From NCBI GenBank assembly GCA_963693085.1, contig OY856409.1:1619978211-1620042210 (forward strand): 64,000 nt of DNA, given 5' to 3'. The number at the start of each line of letters is the position of its first letter. Within the stretch, counting starts at the first letter, position 1. The position numbers were made by a program, and so were the translations under genes. Of this stretch, positions 1-13,154 are shown piece by piece. Under the pieces are notes generated by a model, which was given only the letters and a program-made list of their open reading frames with translations, made no database searches and was not told the DNA's origin. The stretch comes from Alisma plantago-aquatica. Taxonomy: Eukaryota; Streptophyta; Magnoliopsida; Alismatales; Alismataceae.

Positions 1-863
1 TGGCCATTGATTCATATCAATCATTGTGATTTTAAGTTGGTTTTGGTTTGAAATAGACTAAGGGAGTACATACCTAAAGTGAGAAAGATTAATACCTAGG
101 TTAACCCTAGAAATGAGAACTACTAAGATAGATAAAGGAGTAATTAGCACCAAGCAAGTCAAATTAATTACACTAATCTAGCAACTAGTAAGGAAATTAG
201 CTAAACAAGGAAAACTAGAACTAATATTACCAATTAACTAAACAACCACCTCAATTAACAATGAACACTAATAAAGTATTCTAACAAGAATGTATTATAA
301 TTAACTTACTAATTAGACTAACGAGCATGAAAGAGATCTAGGCTAGTCAACACTAAGATAATTGGGTGTAACAAATGATTCAAGGGGTGGGTTATCTGGG
401 GTTATGGGAGAAATAAATAAGGTGGCCAATAGTAATGCTACCAAACTGAACAACAGAGGAATTATGGTCATGACCCTATCCTATTAGTAGACCATGGGTG
501 GCATATAGTGTATTTAGGGGAACTAGTCCCTAAGTCACACTCTCTCCAATGTTGTGAGGCTTATTTTACTACAAGATAGAAGAACCTTAGTCAAAATAAA
601 CCCTAGTCTACATTTATAGGTGTGGTTCTCATAGTACACTTGTTGTTAGGGGTTGGTGTAAGATGTAGGATAAGTATTTTCACCTATTATTACCCCCTAT
701 AAGACCTCTAACATGCTCTTTTGCAAGTGTGGAAGGGGAGATACACATAGATTCCAGATTGGTAGATTAACTAATTGTATTATATTCCAATTTGGGGGTT
801 CCATTTATATTCTCTATTATGCATGGAGGCTCTATAAAATTATGAGAACTAATTAGCAAATAG
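1..863. other. AT-rich stretch, no gene recognised
   Basis: No long reading frame, terminal repeat or RNA gene is apparent on either strand. It lies downstream, in the reading direction, of the minus-strand LINE ORF1 remnant and could hold eroded LINE sequence, but I recognise no ORF2 motif in it. Confidence 0.5.
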
Positions 864-876
864 CTAGCATGTTACT

Positions 877-939
877 ACGTTGATTGCATACACAAGCAAG
901 ATCATGTTAATTAACACGTTGATTGCATACACAAGCAAG
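877..939. repeat. 39-bp-period short duplication
   Basis: The block acgttgattgcatacacaag occurs at 877-896 and again at 916-935, so the period is 39 bp. It lies at the tail end of the LINE ORF1 remnant. It looks like a simple local duplication with no evident function. Confidence 0.8.
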
Positions 940-1144
940 CTCAGGCAAACAATGGATAGGAGATTTCCCATGGTTACCGACTTGAAATTCAAGTCCTTCA
1001 TCAGCAACTTGAGCTTTAGCTCCTCCAACAACAACCAGTTGATTAGTCTCAACATTTTCCTCACACCTCCCAATAGTAACAATAGAAGAACTACAATGCA
1101 CTTCAGAGCTTGCTGCATCATTCCCCTCTGATTCAAACTCATCC

Positions 1145-1376
1145 AATCCAAGAGTAGAGTTAACCATGTGAAGGGTGGAGGACTTCTCTTTGGTATTATT
1201 TTGAGAAGTTGAAGCCTTACCAAATTGAATTTGTAGTTCATTTAAGGAAGCTTCCTTCCCAATCCAAGAGTAGAGTTAACCATGTGAAGGGTGGAGGACT
1301 TCTCTTTGGTATTATTTTGAGAAGTTGAAGCCTTACCAAATTTAATTTTTAGTTCATTTAAGGAATCTTCCTTCCT
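1145..1376. repeat. 116-bp tandem duplication inside LINE ORF1
   Basis: Copy 1 (1145-1260) and copy 2 (1261-1376) are nearly identical and directly adjacent; both begin aatccaagagtagagttaac. A period of 116 bp is not a multiple of three, so the duplication shifts the frame within the ORF1 C-terminal region. It therefore probably arose after the LINE copy was already dead. Confidence 0.9.
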
Positions 1377-2637
1377 TATCACTGTCAGACACAAGCTCAA
1401 CCTATGACCAAAGTGCTTGCACCCCAAGAAGAAAGTTGGTTTGGCAATGAATTCAACTTTTAGGAGTGAAGTCCATCCACTTAAACCATTATCACCTTAG
1501 GGAAGTTTTCTATGGACTTCATCTCCACACAGATCTTGGCTTCCTCCAACCAGCTAGCCATGAGGGAAACATCTTCATAATCGAGAGGCCTTCCAATGGT
1601 ACTTGCAACTCAAGCAATTCTATCTAGGTTCCAGGGAACCCCTGGATTTTCAACATTTAACCAAACTGGAGTAGAAAGAAAAGACAGGGGAACGAGCTTA
1701 GAACCTAGTTCCCATGGTTGGACCACTACTAATGAACTATCCATCGTCCAAGGGGACTCATATAGAACCCTTTCCCTTTATTTGTAAGATCGCATCAAAA
1801 TGATGAAATATACTTTCTCTTTTGCAATCACCACAAACTCACCATTGGGCCACCACTGTCTCCTTATCTAGCCCAAAATCTAGCCTCGATAGGGTTTTCT
1901 TCTTGTAAAGAGGATGGATAGAAATGTTCTCCAGTCTGGGAATGCTCCCCTTGACTTGAAATGGAAGCACACCTGACTCTATTTCTCATTTCCAGATCAA
2001 CAAACCCTAGAAAAACCACATCCTAACTATCACGGCTAGGGCGACTAGATGAAATCCAATCAGCAATTGGAAGTGCACTACAAGGATCCTTGGTGATATT
2101 GAGATTAGGAGGAGGAGGGGGTGAGAGGAAGATGGGGGGAAGTATCCAGATTGCTATGTTCTCCACCGTCTTGCAATGTAGATGATGCAATTGAGTTGCC
2201 TCTTCCATCACCACCTTGCAGTAGATCTAAAGGAGCCGTTAGGGATGATGATATTTGGGTAGAGTCTGCCGAAGATTCCTCTCCATCAGTCACTCTTGAA
2301 CTAGATGGGTTATTTGAAAGCTCTTTCATTTCCTCTGCACCAGTATCACCTTTCCCACTAGGGTTCTTCCCAAAATGACCTCTCCCCCTACCGCCTCTCC
2401 CTTTCCCATGAGCCATACCTAGAGGCACATATACCATGTTGTGGGGAATATTCATGTATAGCATTGATTATTTTTCATGAATGCTACGTTTTATTCTTTT
2501 TCTCTATCTACCTCTTTCCTTAGTGTTGATCTATTTGAACCACCTAAGGCATAAAGGAAAGAGGTATTTAGGGTCTAGGAAGGAAAAAACTCCTAGGTCC
2601 ACTTGTGGACACTTAACTAGTTTTCCTCTCCACCATT

Positions 2638-3349
2638 ATGTTCTATAGTCTACAAGCCTTGGTGGTCGGAGGTCTGAATCTTGATTGGGAACTTGCCATT
2701 TCCATCAAGAAAACTCCTAGTTGTGTGAGGCAATTGTTGGAGTGCTCAGGGTTATCGTTGGATTACCAACTCAATACCATGGCGTGCCAGTTTGATGAGG
2801 AGGGATTGTCTAAAAATTCTTTAGATTTGGAGCCAAACTTGATGAAAATGTTCAAGGTCAAAGAGGGTATTAGACCCAGGAAAAAGAAGAAGAAACCTAG
2901 GGGAAAGTCTAATGAGGTCTCTAGAGTTGATTGTGACAAGATTATCGACTCTATCTAACTGTTTGGATCCTTCCTGTGTCTATTTTTTGTTCCTTGGACT
3001 CTTACCTTTCTGCTATGGTGGCATAGTGATTATCGTTGTTTCATCTTTTGAGAGAAGGAATGTTGTTAGTGGTTTGGTTTTGTTCTTGATCTCCACATCT
3101 GAATGAAGACATCTATGGAGCTAGTTTGTATCCATTGTGTCCTCTAGTTTACAATGCAGTCTATGTATTTTGGTTTTCCTTTTGGGTGGTGTGATGAGTT
3201 TGGTGTCCAGGTTGCTCCCTGCATGGAGCATGTTTACAACTTTTAGGCTGTTGTAAGTTTGCTGTATAGGTTTGAGGGGCACAACATTGCATGTACCCAA
3301 TGTTTATCAATATAGGATGAGCTTTTCTGACCCAAAAAAACATGGTATC
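2638..3349 (+). mobile_element. LINE-like 3' end with short A tail
   Basis: An open frame (2638-2958, 106 codons) ends in a Lys/Arg cluster, RPRKKKKKPRGKS. It is followed by about 390 bp of T/G-rich sequence that closes with a run of seven A at 3342-3348. A coding tail, a T/G-rich 3' UTR and an oligo(A) end match the layout of plant LINE 3' ends. No reverse transcriptase or RNase H motif survives, so the assignment rests on layout alone. It faces away from the minus-strand ORF1 remnant and is a separate insertion or a rearranged piece. A host gene fragment cannot be excluded. Confidence 0.35.
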
Positions 3350-3846
3350 AAAGTCCCATATTATTCCACCAAATAGCCCACAAGGGGGTGTGGATACTCA
3401 TAGTAGAAGAAACAACTAAAGAACCAAGGAAAGAAGAAGAAATTGTCATGTAGATTGAATAAGACTCCTCATTCTTAACTTCAACTATAGAGTGACAATC
3501 TCCTCTTTCATCCAAGGGTATATGGCACGGAATGGTTGTGGAATGTGGTCAAAACCCTAAAAAACTAGTAATTTGGGTAGAAATGTGAGGTAGGTGGTGA
3601 AAATGAGGTAGGTAAGGGGTGGGTGGTGGCTATGAATGCAAGGAGACGCTAACCCCCTCACCCTATCCACCACTAATATTTATATAGTGGTATAGGGTGG
3701 ATAGTATAAGTGAGGGGAACTTTGGGTAGAATACTGCAAAAGTGGATTAAGGTTTTGGGGTAGAACGACCATTCTGGCTCACAACGACTATGGTGCGGAT
3801 GGGTGGTACGTCATTGGTGACTATAGTGTGGATTGGTGGCACGACC
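3350..3846. other. No gene recognised
   Basis: Intergenic sequence following the A tail. It opens with tggtatcaaagtcc (3351-3364), which resembles an initiator-Met primer-binding site but has no LTR upstream. The rest is G/T-rich without an ORF of interest. Confidence 0.5.
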
Positions 3847-3957
3847 TTGGGTTTAGGGTGTAGGTTTTACGGTTTAAGGATTTAGGGTTTAGAGTTTCAA
3901 TGTTTTTGGGTTTAGGGTTTATGTATTAGGTTTTAGGTTTTAGGGTTTAGGGTTTAT
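3847..3957 (+). repeat. Degenerate telomere-like tract
   Basis: Repeated, interrupted copies of (T)TTAGGG and variants (gggtttagggtt, ggttttagggtttaggg) fill this stretch. They match the plant telomere unit TTTAGGG but are scrambled by point changes and spacers. The position inside ordinary AT-rich DNA indicates an interstitial tract, not a chromosome end. Confidence 0.75.
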
Positions 3958-6900
3958 GGTGAGGTAGATGGATCTGAATGGACATGGGAGATGAAGTTTC
4001 TAGCACAACCATATTGGAGTAGAATGGTCATGGTGATGTCTAGATAGAATAACTATACTAGTAAGAATGATCATGGTGGTCAAGGATAACATATTAGTTC
4101 TAGAGAGGAATGGTCATGGTGGGAAAGGTTAACAAGTTAGGTATGGAGGATGGCTTTGAGCTTGTTAGAACGAATGTGGCAATATGGAACGACCATTCTG
4201 GCCACCACTAGACACAACCTTTTTTCCTTCAGAGTTGTGAGCCTGAGATCACATGTAATTGTGTTTATTCTTAATCATCTCGAACCTAGAAGCATGGTTG
4301 ATCCTTTATAGAGTGTCCATTTGGGAGCTTTAGCATGCATTTGTGTTCTTTACTTACTCATCCATGGAGCTATTTTCTACACATCAATTCTTGGGAATTT
4401 GAGGTGAGTTGTGGGTGATCTCTATAGGTATTTGGACTCCTCCACAAATGGTGAAGTCTTAGATCCATCTCTCTCCTCCTTCAATAAGTTATTCTCAAGA
4501 ACCTATAAAATATAGAAAGAGAATTCATAAGTGTATTTGACATAAATATGTGTTATTGAGAATATTACTTGCATTCCAAGTATCATAACTTAATAAATAT
4601 GCAAAGAGATACAAGATGAAGACCCAAACTAGGGTTTCATCACTATGTTAAGCTTCAAAGATAGTTTTCTTCAAGTATTCTATGACTAAATCTCTTGTTC
4701 AGGTTTTAGTATATAAAAAATAAAAAATGCATCCAAGAAGATCTCTATTAGCTAAATAAGATTAGTTATGACTCCATACATAAAATTCACAACTCTCATC
4801 TCCATTCTTATAAACCCTAATGCAATAAAAGAATAAAACACATTATTTTTTCATATAGGCATAAAAAAATTACTCAAATCAATGTGACATTTGTAGCAGT
4901 TTGGTTAAAGATGTTTCATATTAGGACCAAATCAAATAGCATTGAATGACATTTCACTTGCAAGAAATCAACCTTATATTTACATAGATACCACTTGACT
5001 CATTTATCTACTTGTGAGGGTAAGAGGGTTTAGGGTTGAAGTTCTCTAGCACAATAAGAATGGAAAAGGAGGAAGGGTCGTGAAAGGATATTGTATTTCT
5101 ACTACATTGAAATACTCTTATTTTATTTTATTTTACTTCAGTGCTATTTCAAACGACCACCACTATTATATTTTGCATCTTTCTTTTGTAATTTGTATAG
5201 ATCGGTTTGTAGGGTGGAAGGAGGAATCATGTGGGTGTAGGATTGGCCACCCTAAGATTTTGGAGGGGTGGCCAAGGTTTGCTATTATTATTCTTTTGCA
5301 TCTTTTTACGAGGCAAAGAGGTAAAAGTGATGGAATAATGTTAATACGTTCAAGCATCACACGTTTACACATAAAGAATCTTTCTAGAAAGATAATTGAG
5401 ACAAAATTCACCTCAAATATAGATCCATAATGAATAAGAAACTATGGTAAACTACATGTTTCTTATGACTTTGAGCAAAACTTAAGCAAATATGGCTTGA
5501 AGTCATTGCATTTCATCCATTCAAACACAAATGCAAGAGAAATGTGAAAAATATGTACAAATTCAAAAGCTAATCTTATATAGAAATAGACATGAGACTA
5601 TGGGAGCATTTTTTAAAGGTTGAACATTCAGTCCAATATGAAGAGATTAAGCTGAAACATTTGTTAGGGCAAAAAGACTCAACTTAGATATTTTTGGCCA
5701 AATTGTATCAAGTTGCTCGTTCTACTTGTTAATATCTATCTACTAAGAATAAAAATCAAGAAGCGTCAATAAACAAAGCACACACAAGAAATTATCATAT
5801 ATTTACATGTAGTGAAAAATGGAGTGGCACAAGAAAATAATTACAAAAGTTTATAAACATTATAAACATGCAAGAAATTGAACTACATGGTATGCAAATG
5901 CGAGAAGTATAAGATAAAATATATATAGGTGATTCAATCATTTGATGAACAATTGGTGGAAGTTTAAAAAGGGGAAAAGAATCATAAAAGCATACTTCAT
6001 ACCACCCCAAGATTTTAAATCATATCTCCCTCAAAATGACACAAAACCTAGGGTGATAGGGTATTGGATGATTGTGGATGTGGTTGATCCTGCCTAGAAA
6101 CTCTAATGGGGGTAAGGTGGTGAATGCTAGACATAATTCCCCATATAGTTTGCTTATGGATGCATATATGTTTTGGGGTAACCCCATAGACTCCTCCAGT
6201 AGTTCTCTCCCAATAATGAGTTTCCTTTTACATGTAGTTGAGTACTAGTAAATGCACGTGCTTTGCACGTGAATAATAGTATATAGACACTTTTGACATT
6301 ACCTTCATATATAACATAATATTGTTTCCCATCATATTAGTGGTGCACCAACATTTTTCTTATAAAGGGCTTCACTTTAGTTAACTTTCAATGTTTTAGA
6401 TAATTTAAGTTTATTCTCTATAATAAATTCCTATTGTAATATCTCCATGTATTCAATATTTATTTTATTTGAAGATGACAAGTTAGATTTCTTCTTCATA
6501 TTTTGTTTTTTTAAGTCATTTCCTTTATTCCTCTAAATATGAATGTGTTATCTTCAACAAGAAAATGAACTGATCTTAACAATGCATGCAAAATCTTTAT
6601 ATCTTTTATGTCCAGTAGTAACAATCTATGCATAAATCTTATTTTTTGTATGTCCATATTGAGCCTTAGTGTGCTCAATCTTTTCTTTACAACATTACTA
6701 CAACACATGTTCTTGAATCATTAAATATTATCTACTAAAGTCAAGAAAAATTATAGTAAGTATATCTTCAAAGACAACAAAAATCAATATACACTTAAAA
6801 CAACATCTACACTTCCTACAAATAATTCATATTACATTTTAAACAACACAAGAATAAAGAAATAGACGATAACATAAATTTTAATTTACAACATAACATA

Positions 6901-9900
6901 TATACAATTAGTAAATTGATATGGAAAATGAGATATATCATGCCTTCCATCACGTGTAATAAACCAAAATATATAGATGTATTGACAACATCTAAACAAT
7001 AGTCACATAAGTTTTAATGTTCTGACCACCTAAATATTTTAATATATTTTAATTATGTACCTCTCATCATAGACCGTGGAGACTACATAATGAGAAGTTT
7101 GGCATGTCCAATGGTGTGGTAGAATTTTTTGTAATTATTCAAGACTACCATTTCACTCACTCTATATTATATTGTGGTTTCTTGAAAAGATGATAATTAA
7201 TTCATTTTCATTTTTCCCAAAATAGAAGTGGAATAATGAATCTAACAACCAATATTCTATGACCTTTTACATGACTTGTAAAAATCTTGCAACATAATTT
7301 CAATGATAAATAAGAAAGGAAGTGGAAATGACATTAACATAAACTACAAAATTAGTTCCAAGTGTTATTTTAAAAATAGAAATTTATATAAAAATATATT
7401 TGTCTCGTGTTTAAATCTTTATTACATTGGTTATATTCATACAAATTCATTTGCCAATTTGTAGCACATTATACTTAAAAAAATGAAGATCGCAATTTAA
7501 TGTTTAAGTGTTTGGTTATTTTTTGATATTTTTGGGTTCTATACATACAGACAACACTAACAAGATCACTGCTACTTTGTCTATATCTAGTCTAATACAC
7601 GATACAGATTTGGAAATTTAAAAATTAAATTATTATACCTAAATCAAAGTAGCATAAATAAATGGAGTGTCAGCATATATGAATGCTAGATGATTAAAGT
7701 AAATTGGCCACACCTCTTAAGAATATAGGATCTAGAATTATCTACTCCACTCAAGCCATCACTATTACATGTTCATGATATAACATTTCAACTTCTTTAG
7801 CTTCCATTTTCATATTTTTTATGGTTATAAATTTGTTGTCATTTTCATATCATATATCACACTTGTCCTTTATTACAAAACATGCAACTTTACATTATCA
7901 TATGTTCTTATTGCATAAATCATTTGATTAGCTCTTTACATGAAAATGTTTCCTATCTTTTAATGTTATATAAACACAATAACAAAGTAGTTTAGGTGAG
8001 GTTGAAGGATATTTTAATGATTCCATTGAGGTGGGTATTGCATTTCAGACCAAAATTACAACATGTTTACTCTAATTTTCAAATTTAAAATTGAATTGAT
8101 GAATCCTTCTTATGGATGGAATCAAGCCCCAATACTGGGACATTATTAAAAGTAATGTTCCTAACATGATGTTTTAAACATAGAAATTTTTCTTGAATGT
8201 AGAATCTTATATTTTAGGTGTGATCATAACTTTGGTATCAATTTTTACCAAGGCTATTCAACTTTCTTCAACCTGTTTGGATATATGCTTTTGTTTCTTA
8301 GATGATATGTTAGAGTCTATAATTCTATGTCTAAATTTGTTTCTAGACACCAAGATTTCTTCTACTCTTTTATACCTTTCTTTTGTAGATATATATCCTC
8401 TAAAATGATTAAATAACATTCAAACAATATCTCCCAACATCTCCATATGATACATCTATAAAAAATAGTTCCAAAACATGATCAAATGAGTTGTATTTAG
8501 GTTGAGTTTTCATATGTGTGTGGATAAAATTTCTACAACTCTGCCTTAGAAATTATCTGAAATTTAAAAGAATTATAATATATAATATATTATACATACT
8601 TCTAAAAATAAACACACAATTACAATAATAACTATTGTTGGAGATATAGAAGTCTATCAAAGTTAGCTTGTACAAATGTTATCTCAATGCAATAATGCGC
8701 ATTAAACTTGTTCTCCAATGCAACTGACATGGTTGATGATCTTCAGTACTTTTTTTTACACTTTAATACAATAATTTAAAAGCATTTCTTCTCGTTAGGG
8801 GATGCATAATCACATGAACTTTTTTATAATCCTATAAGTAAGATTGTATGGACTTAAGAAAAATTGATCAGTAGTTAGAATTATGAAGTCCATTCATTTT
8901 ACCTACTAAAATCGAAGTCATCAACAAAGTTTGTTGACTTGAATTAATGGAAGATGCCTTTCATGTTGTTATCTTCAATTTTTTTTTGTACATTTAGACT
9001 CTATAGTTTGTTTGCACTTATTCATAGATTTCACGAGATCATAGTGAGAAAAGAGGATTTCAATATAATTACTACCCTTTGGTAAGTACATAATTATATT
9101 TTATACATGCAAATTGTTACAGGTAACAGTTTCATTTCATCTTCATGGTAGATTTGTTAACATGATGACTCTATCTCTAGGCGTTGACATTACACAAAAT
9201 ATATTGAGATAATCTAACAAACATGTGCACATTGATATTTATTATAGTAAAGTGTCATTGACATTAAACTATTGTAAGAATTAAATTAAAAAGTGACAGG
9301 GCAGAAGGAGTGATTTTGTAGACTCATATGGTATTATTAACACAAAGTTATATGAATGCAATGTATGAGTTGATGTTTGTTATTCTACTATTATGGTGAA
9401 TGGATATAGTTCTAGAAATACTTATAACTCTAAACTACATCTCTCTATAGTGATTCTAAAACTCATAATCTCTATATATAAGTAGTTTCTAGGAACAATG
9501 ATAACCAATTGTTGATCGAACTTTAATTTGTCATCCGAAATAGTAGTGGTTGTGTTGTCTTCATGAAAATTAGAAGTTATTCAAAATGAAGTTAATGAGA
9601 TCAACACTTCCTATGTGTATCACTTAATTTATATAATTGCAGAAACAACGTTGTAGGATAGGCTGGGAAATAAAATTTGAAATGTGACTTTTCTTAAATT
9701 ACCAAATTTAATATAACCATTTTTAGTGGCTTATAATATTAGCATTTATGTACATGGGGGCATGTCTATCGAAAATAAGAACCAAAAATAGGATATTGCG
9801 TCTCTTTGACATTGATTCCTATAATAAATTTATATAGTAACAAGTAATTGAAAAGCATAAGATGTAGATATTCTATCACCAAAAACCAGTTTGTCCGAGT

Positions 9901-10667
9901 TAACTACACAATGTACTGTCATGTACATCTAGTCAATGGCTCAGTTGCTGGATTTTCAGAATATTATTTTCTGGTTCCATGCAGGGGGTTTGTAAAAAAT
10001 GTATAGCAAACTAATATACTATTAAGAAGGCAATGCATATTTTTCTATATGATGTGTGTAATTATACCATAAATATTCTTATGTGTTGTTTTAATTTATG
10101 ATTCACATGATATTACTCGTATAATACATCATTTATATGGTTGGTTAATATTATTCATGAAAAACGTGTTTCATGAGCACCGTATTTCGACCAGAAATAT
10201 TCTAGCAGTGGATTGACAAAATAAAGTCCTTGAAACTAATGTTAAGAGAAAATAATTTTATGACTTACCCATTAACCTCATAGGTTTGTACCTTCTATCT
10301 AATATTTAAGAACAATCAAATCTTTGATAGTGAGCTATATTATCTTACGTTTTGAGTTAATTGAAAAGTCGATTATACATGGATTTACTATAGATTTTGA
10401 GCATTTCCATCTCATAAGACATATATATTTTATCAAGTTATATTCAAGTACCCCAATATTTGTATCTCATCCCTGATATTGTGTACAACTATTCATAAAT
10501 AGATTTGTGGCTATAAATAGATTAGATTTTTGTGTCATAACAATTCAAGTACAACTAAGAATGAAAAGTTTTTCAACTCTCTTATATCAAATCAAATGCA
10601 ACACAATGGAAGGAATTGTTTTCATTAGTCTTATATAAAATGAAATGCAGATACCTTGGGTAGAAGC
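3958..10667. other. Long AT-rich region without recognisable genes
   Basis: About 6.7 kb with many stops in all frames. The few open frames, such as 5080-5430 (+) and 8193-8408 (+), show no known motif. I see no LTR pair, target-site duplication or RNA gene. A direct repeat of gcacgtg lies at about 6254-6272. The block is probably a graveyard of eroded elements. Confidence 0.55.
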
Positions 10668-10670
10668 TTA

Positions 10671-12609
10671 CGCCTTGTTTGGTTCGCTAGAATGGATTGC
10701 AACATGATACGATGGAGGATAGGCTGGTATGGTACAAGAGGTATCGGTTTCGTTTGTTACCAACCTGCGTTTGGAAGCAGCATGGAAAGGATTTGGGAAC
10801 TAACGGCCCAAAAGGGGTGGATCGAAAGAAAAAGATCGAGATCTTCAGGTGGATATAGGTCTGCTGGAAGTTGTTTGCATTACCGAATAGTGAAGGATGG
10901 CTACGCTGAATGCAGAAACTGCAACAAAAACCTAGCACGACAATGGTGGGAGAGATCTGGATGCAACCTCGGAGACGGAAAATTGAGTGACTGCAAAGAA
11001 ACGTGGAAGGTCGGCAACATAACTTGCGATGGAGACAGGAAAACTCGGCAGAGAAACTGAAGAGGCGTTCGTCGGCACAGCATCAGAGAAAGACAGGGTA
11101 GTTTCCAGTCAGACGAAGGAGGGCGATTAGTTTACAGAGTCAGAACCTCAGAAGAGTCTCAGGCGGTGTCGCTTAACGCCTGTACCTCCGTAGTACCATG
11201 GGGGTGCCTGTTATGGAGTCTACCCACGGCACGGGGTCTCGCAACCGGTGCTAGTGCAATCCCGTTTTCCAATTAAAACGAACAAACATAGATTGGGTTT
11301 ATTCGACTGCATTTCAGTCTGTATCCTCGCAGAGTACCGCGTACCAAACGTGACGTTAAAAACAAACATGTCTCGCGTATGATACCAAAGTTAAACCTTC
11401 ACGAGCGAACCGGATAGAAAGAAAGGTGACGGTATCAACTACAATTGCTAGAAGTGACATGAGGGAACACCAAGAAGAATAAAAGTGCTTGCAGACAATT
11501 CAAGGATTATCATTCCATACAAGCCTCTCAAGAGACCTTAGGCGAACTGAAGATGGCAAGAGAAGGTGTCATTTACAAAATCTCAGTCAAAGGTGGTTCA
11601 AAATGTATGAGAAAACCATAAGAATGACAGAAGGAGAAAGTAACGTATAAGAGCATGTAGTAAGGATGTGCGTTACAGTAGTTATTCGGCCCTCCATGAT
11701 TTATTGAAGAACATTCTTTTCTTAGGGCATGCCAAACAAGAATCTTTCTGGGCATAATAATTGATTTGCATCGGCATCCAAGAGAACATTGCTCGATGGA
11801 TGGAAGGATTCAGATGAATGAGGGACGCAGTAGTTCCTTATGTAAATTTTCCTGGAGATCTACCATGAGGATAAGCAGTAACAGATAGGTACAAGAAAGG
11901 ATCTATCCAAGGGGATGAGAAGGGTGGATCTTCCATACACATGGAGGTGCTTGTAGTTTAAGAAAACGCCATTGATGGCTTCGACATCCTTGCACCATCA
12001 TCTGATTTTCATCACAAATCATTGATGTTGTTATTCTGGTAGTCGTTCGCCTTAATACCTATCACTGTGGTCGAAACCCAAGACCGCTTCAATTGATTGG
12101 ACGGTAACAAATGGCGCCTTCCTATCAAGGCACATGGCCTTGGGTGATTGACAATGTGAAGCAGAGATTTAGACATCCAGACTGATCATTTCCACGCAAA
12201 TGCATGCAATACATACCTACGTGAGGATCAATGATCGCGAGGAGTACTACTGGCAAGGACGACATGTGCTTGCTCCTCCAGTCTAAGTTCGTGTTTCGGC
12301 TACATCGGCAATGAGCGTATGAATCTGATTTGATTTCTGATCTGATAAATGAGCAGATTACAGTCGTTGCACTGAACGTGATTGTCAAATCCTGTCGTCG
12401 TGGTTGATATTTCCTGTTGTGGCCGCATCAAGGTGGTTACGTGTGGTCGGCGGGGAAGGCCTGGCAATCTTTCTAAAGACGACGGCGTAGAGCAAGTACA
12501 AGAGGGCGGTGGATGTACTATACGATAAACGTGATATAGGGATTTCTATTGGGAAGTCCCAACTCCCAACGATACAATCGTACAATAATCCAAGGATGCA
12601 TCAAACAGC
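10671..12609. mobile_element. GC-richer non-autonomous DNA transposon (Harbinger-like?)
   Basis: Composition changes abruptly from AT-rich flanks to a visibly GC-richer block. Its outer ends form a degenerate inverted repeat of about 45 bp. The left end begins cgccttgtttggttcgctag. The right end, reverse-complemented, begins gctgtttgatgcatccttgg. Both continue with ggatt, a gta/gca element and a tgata/tgtatc-type block at matching distances. The flanks are tta (10668-10670) and ttg (12610-12612), compatible with a decayed TTA target duplication of the PIF/Harbinger superfamily. No transposase frame is visible; the open frame 10656-11060 has no known domain. Family assignment is tentative. A captured gene fragment or organellar insert would be the alternative source of the GC-rich filling. 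Confidence 0.45.
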
Positions 12610-12612
12610 TTG

Positions 12613-13154
12613 AAGAAAATGATAGATTAATTAAATGATATAGTCCACGCGTCAATGTAACCACGAAGTGGTAGTCCAATCATCAATAGGATCATGTGGG
12701 GGTGGAATATGATAACAAAGCAAGAGTTCAATTAACAACGGGTTCGTGAGAAGACGGAGACGAGTCTTAGCATTTAGATTGGTAGAATAGTAGATATGAA
12801 TAGATGTGCTTCAGTTGGTAATGTATATTCTACCGATCTAGCCACATCTATTGGTGGGCATGATGTATTCCCTCCAACTACACCATGATGGTAGACATGT
12901 CATAGGCATTTGTTTGAGGTGTTGTATGTGCCTACTCTATGTTTCTCCAACTCCTTCCATTGGGGTGCACTGCTTTGTTGTAGGGGAAATTACTTTGTCC
13001 CTTGACGTTACATAAGTTCAAAAATCACGCCCTAAATTCTTTTTTCTTGTTTGCTCTTATTCATACCTAGAAATCACTACGAGGATATTAGGCATAACCC
13101 CTCATCAAGTATGAGACAAGTTATGTGATATGAAAGCTCTGGTCTAAAGGTGGA
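12613..13154. other. Intergenic, no gene recognised
   Basis: Sequence between the GC-rich transposon and the start of the gypsy-type LTR at 13,155. I see no reading frame or repeat worth naming. Confidence 0.5.

Larger units (their letters stand above)
864..2464 (-). pseudogene. Decayed LINE ORF1 (DUF4283, gag-like)
   Basis: In plant L1-type LINEs, ORF1 encodes an RNA-binding gag-like protein. Read on the minus strand, a basic Gly/Arg-rich N-terminus (from Met at 2464, or the internal Met near 2416) is followed by an acidic Ser-rich linker. A DUF4283-like segment comes next at about 1860-1510. Recognisable pieces are ESPWTMD (near 1745), ASTIGRPLDYEDV (near 1590) and ICVEMKS (near 1520). A zinc-knuckle remnant, CKHFGHRLSLC, lies near 1390-1425, with the first cysteine of the CX2C pair apparently replaced. 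Stops and frame changes break the domain several times, and the C-terminal part contains a 116-bp tandem duplication. No ORF2 follows. I infer an old, inactive LINE copy; a host DUF4283 protein is less likely because of the layout and the decay. Confidence 0.7.

Noticed and set aside
3847..3957. Chromosome end or functional telomere
   Set aside because: The repeats are degenerate and embedded in ordinary sequence on both sides; a similar weak tract recurs near 29.8 kb.
5080..5430. 116-codon open frame as a gene
   Set aside because: No domain, no supporting context, and an overlapping open frame on the other strand.
6250..6275. Duplicated gcacgtg (G-box-like) as a promoter
   Set aside because: No gene lies downstream; the motif may be a remnant of an unidentified repeat.
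10656..11060. A 134-codon protein-coding gene in the GC-richer block
   Set aside because: The frame spans the proposed transposon edge and matches no known motif, and open frames of this length are expected in GC-richer random sequence.
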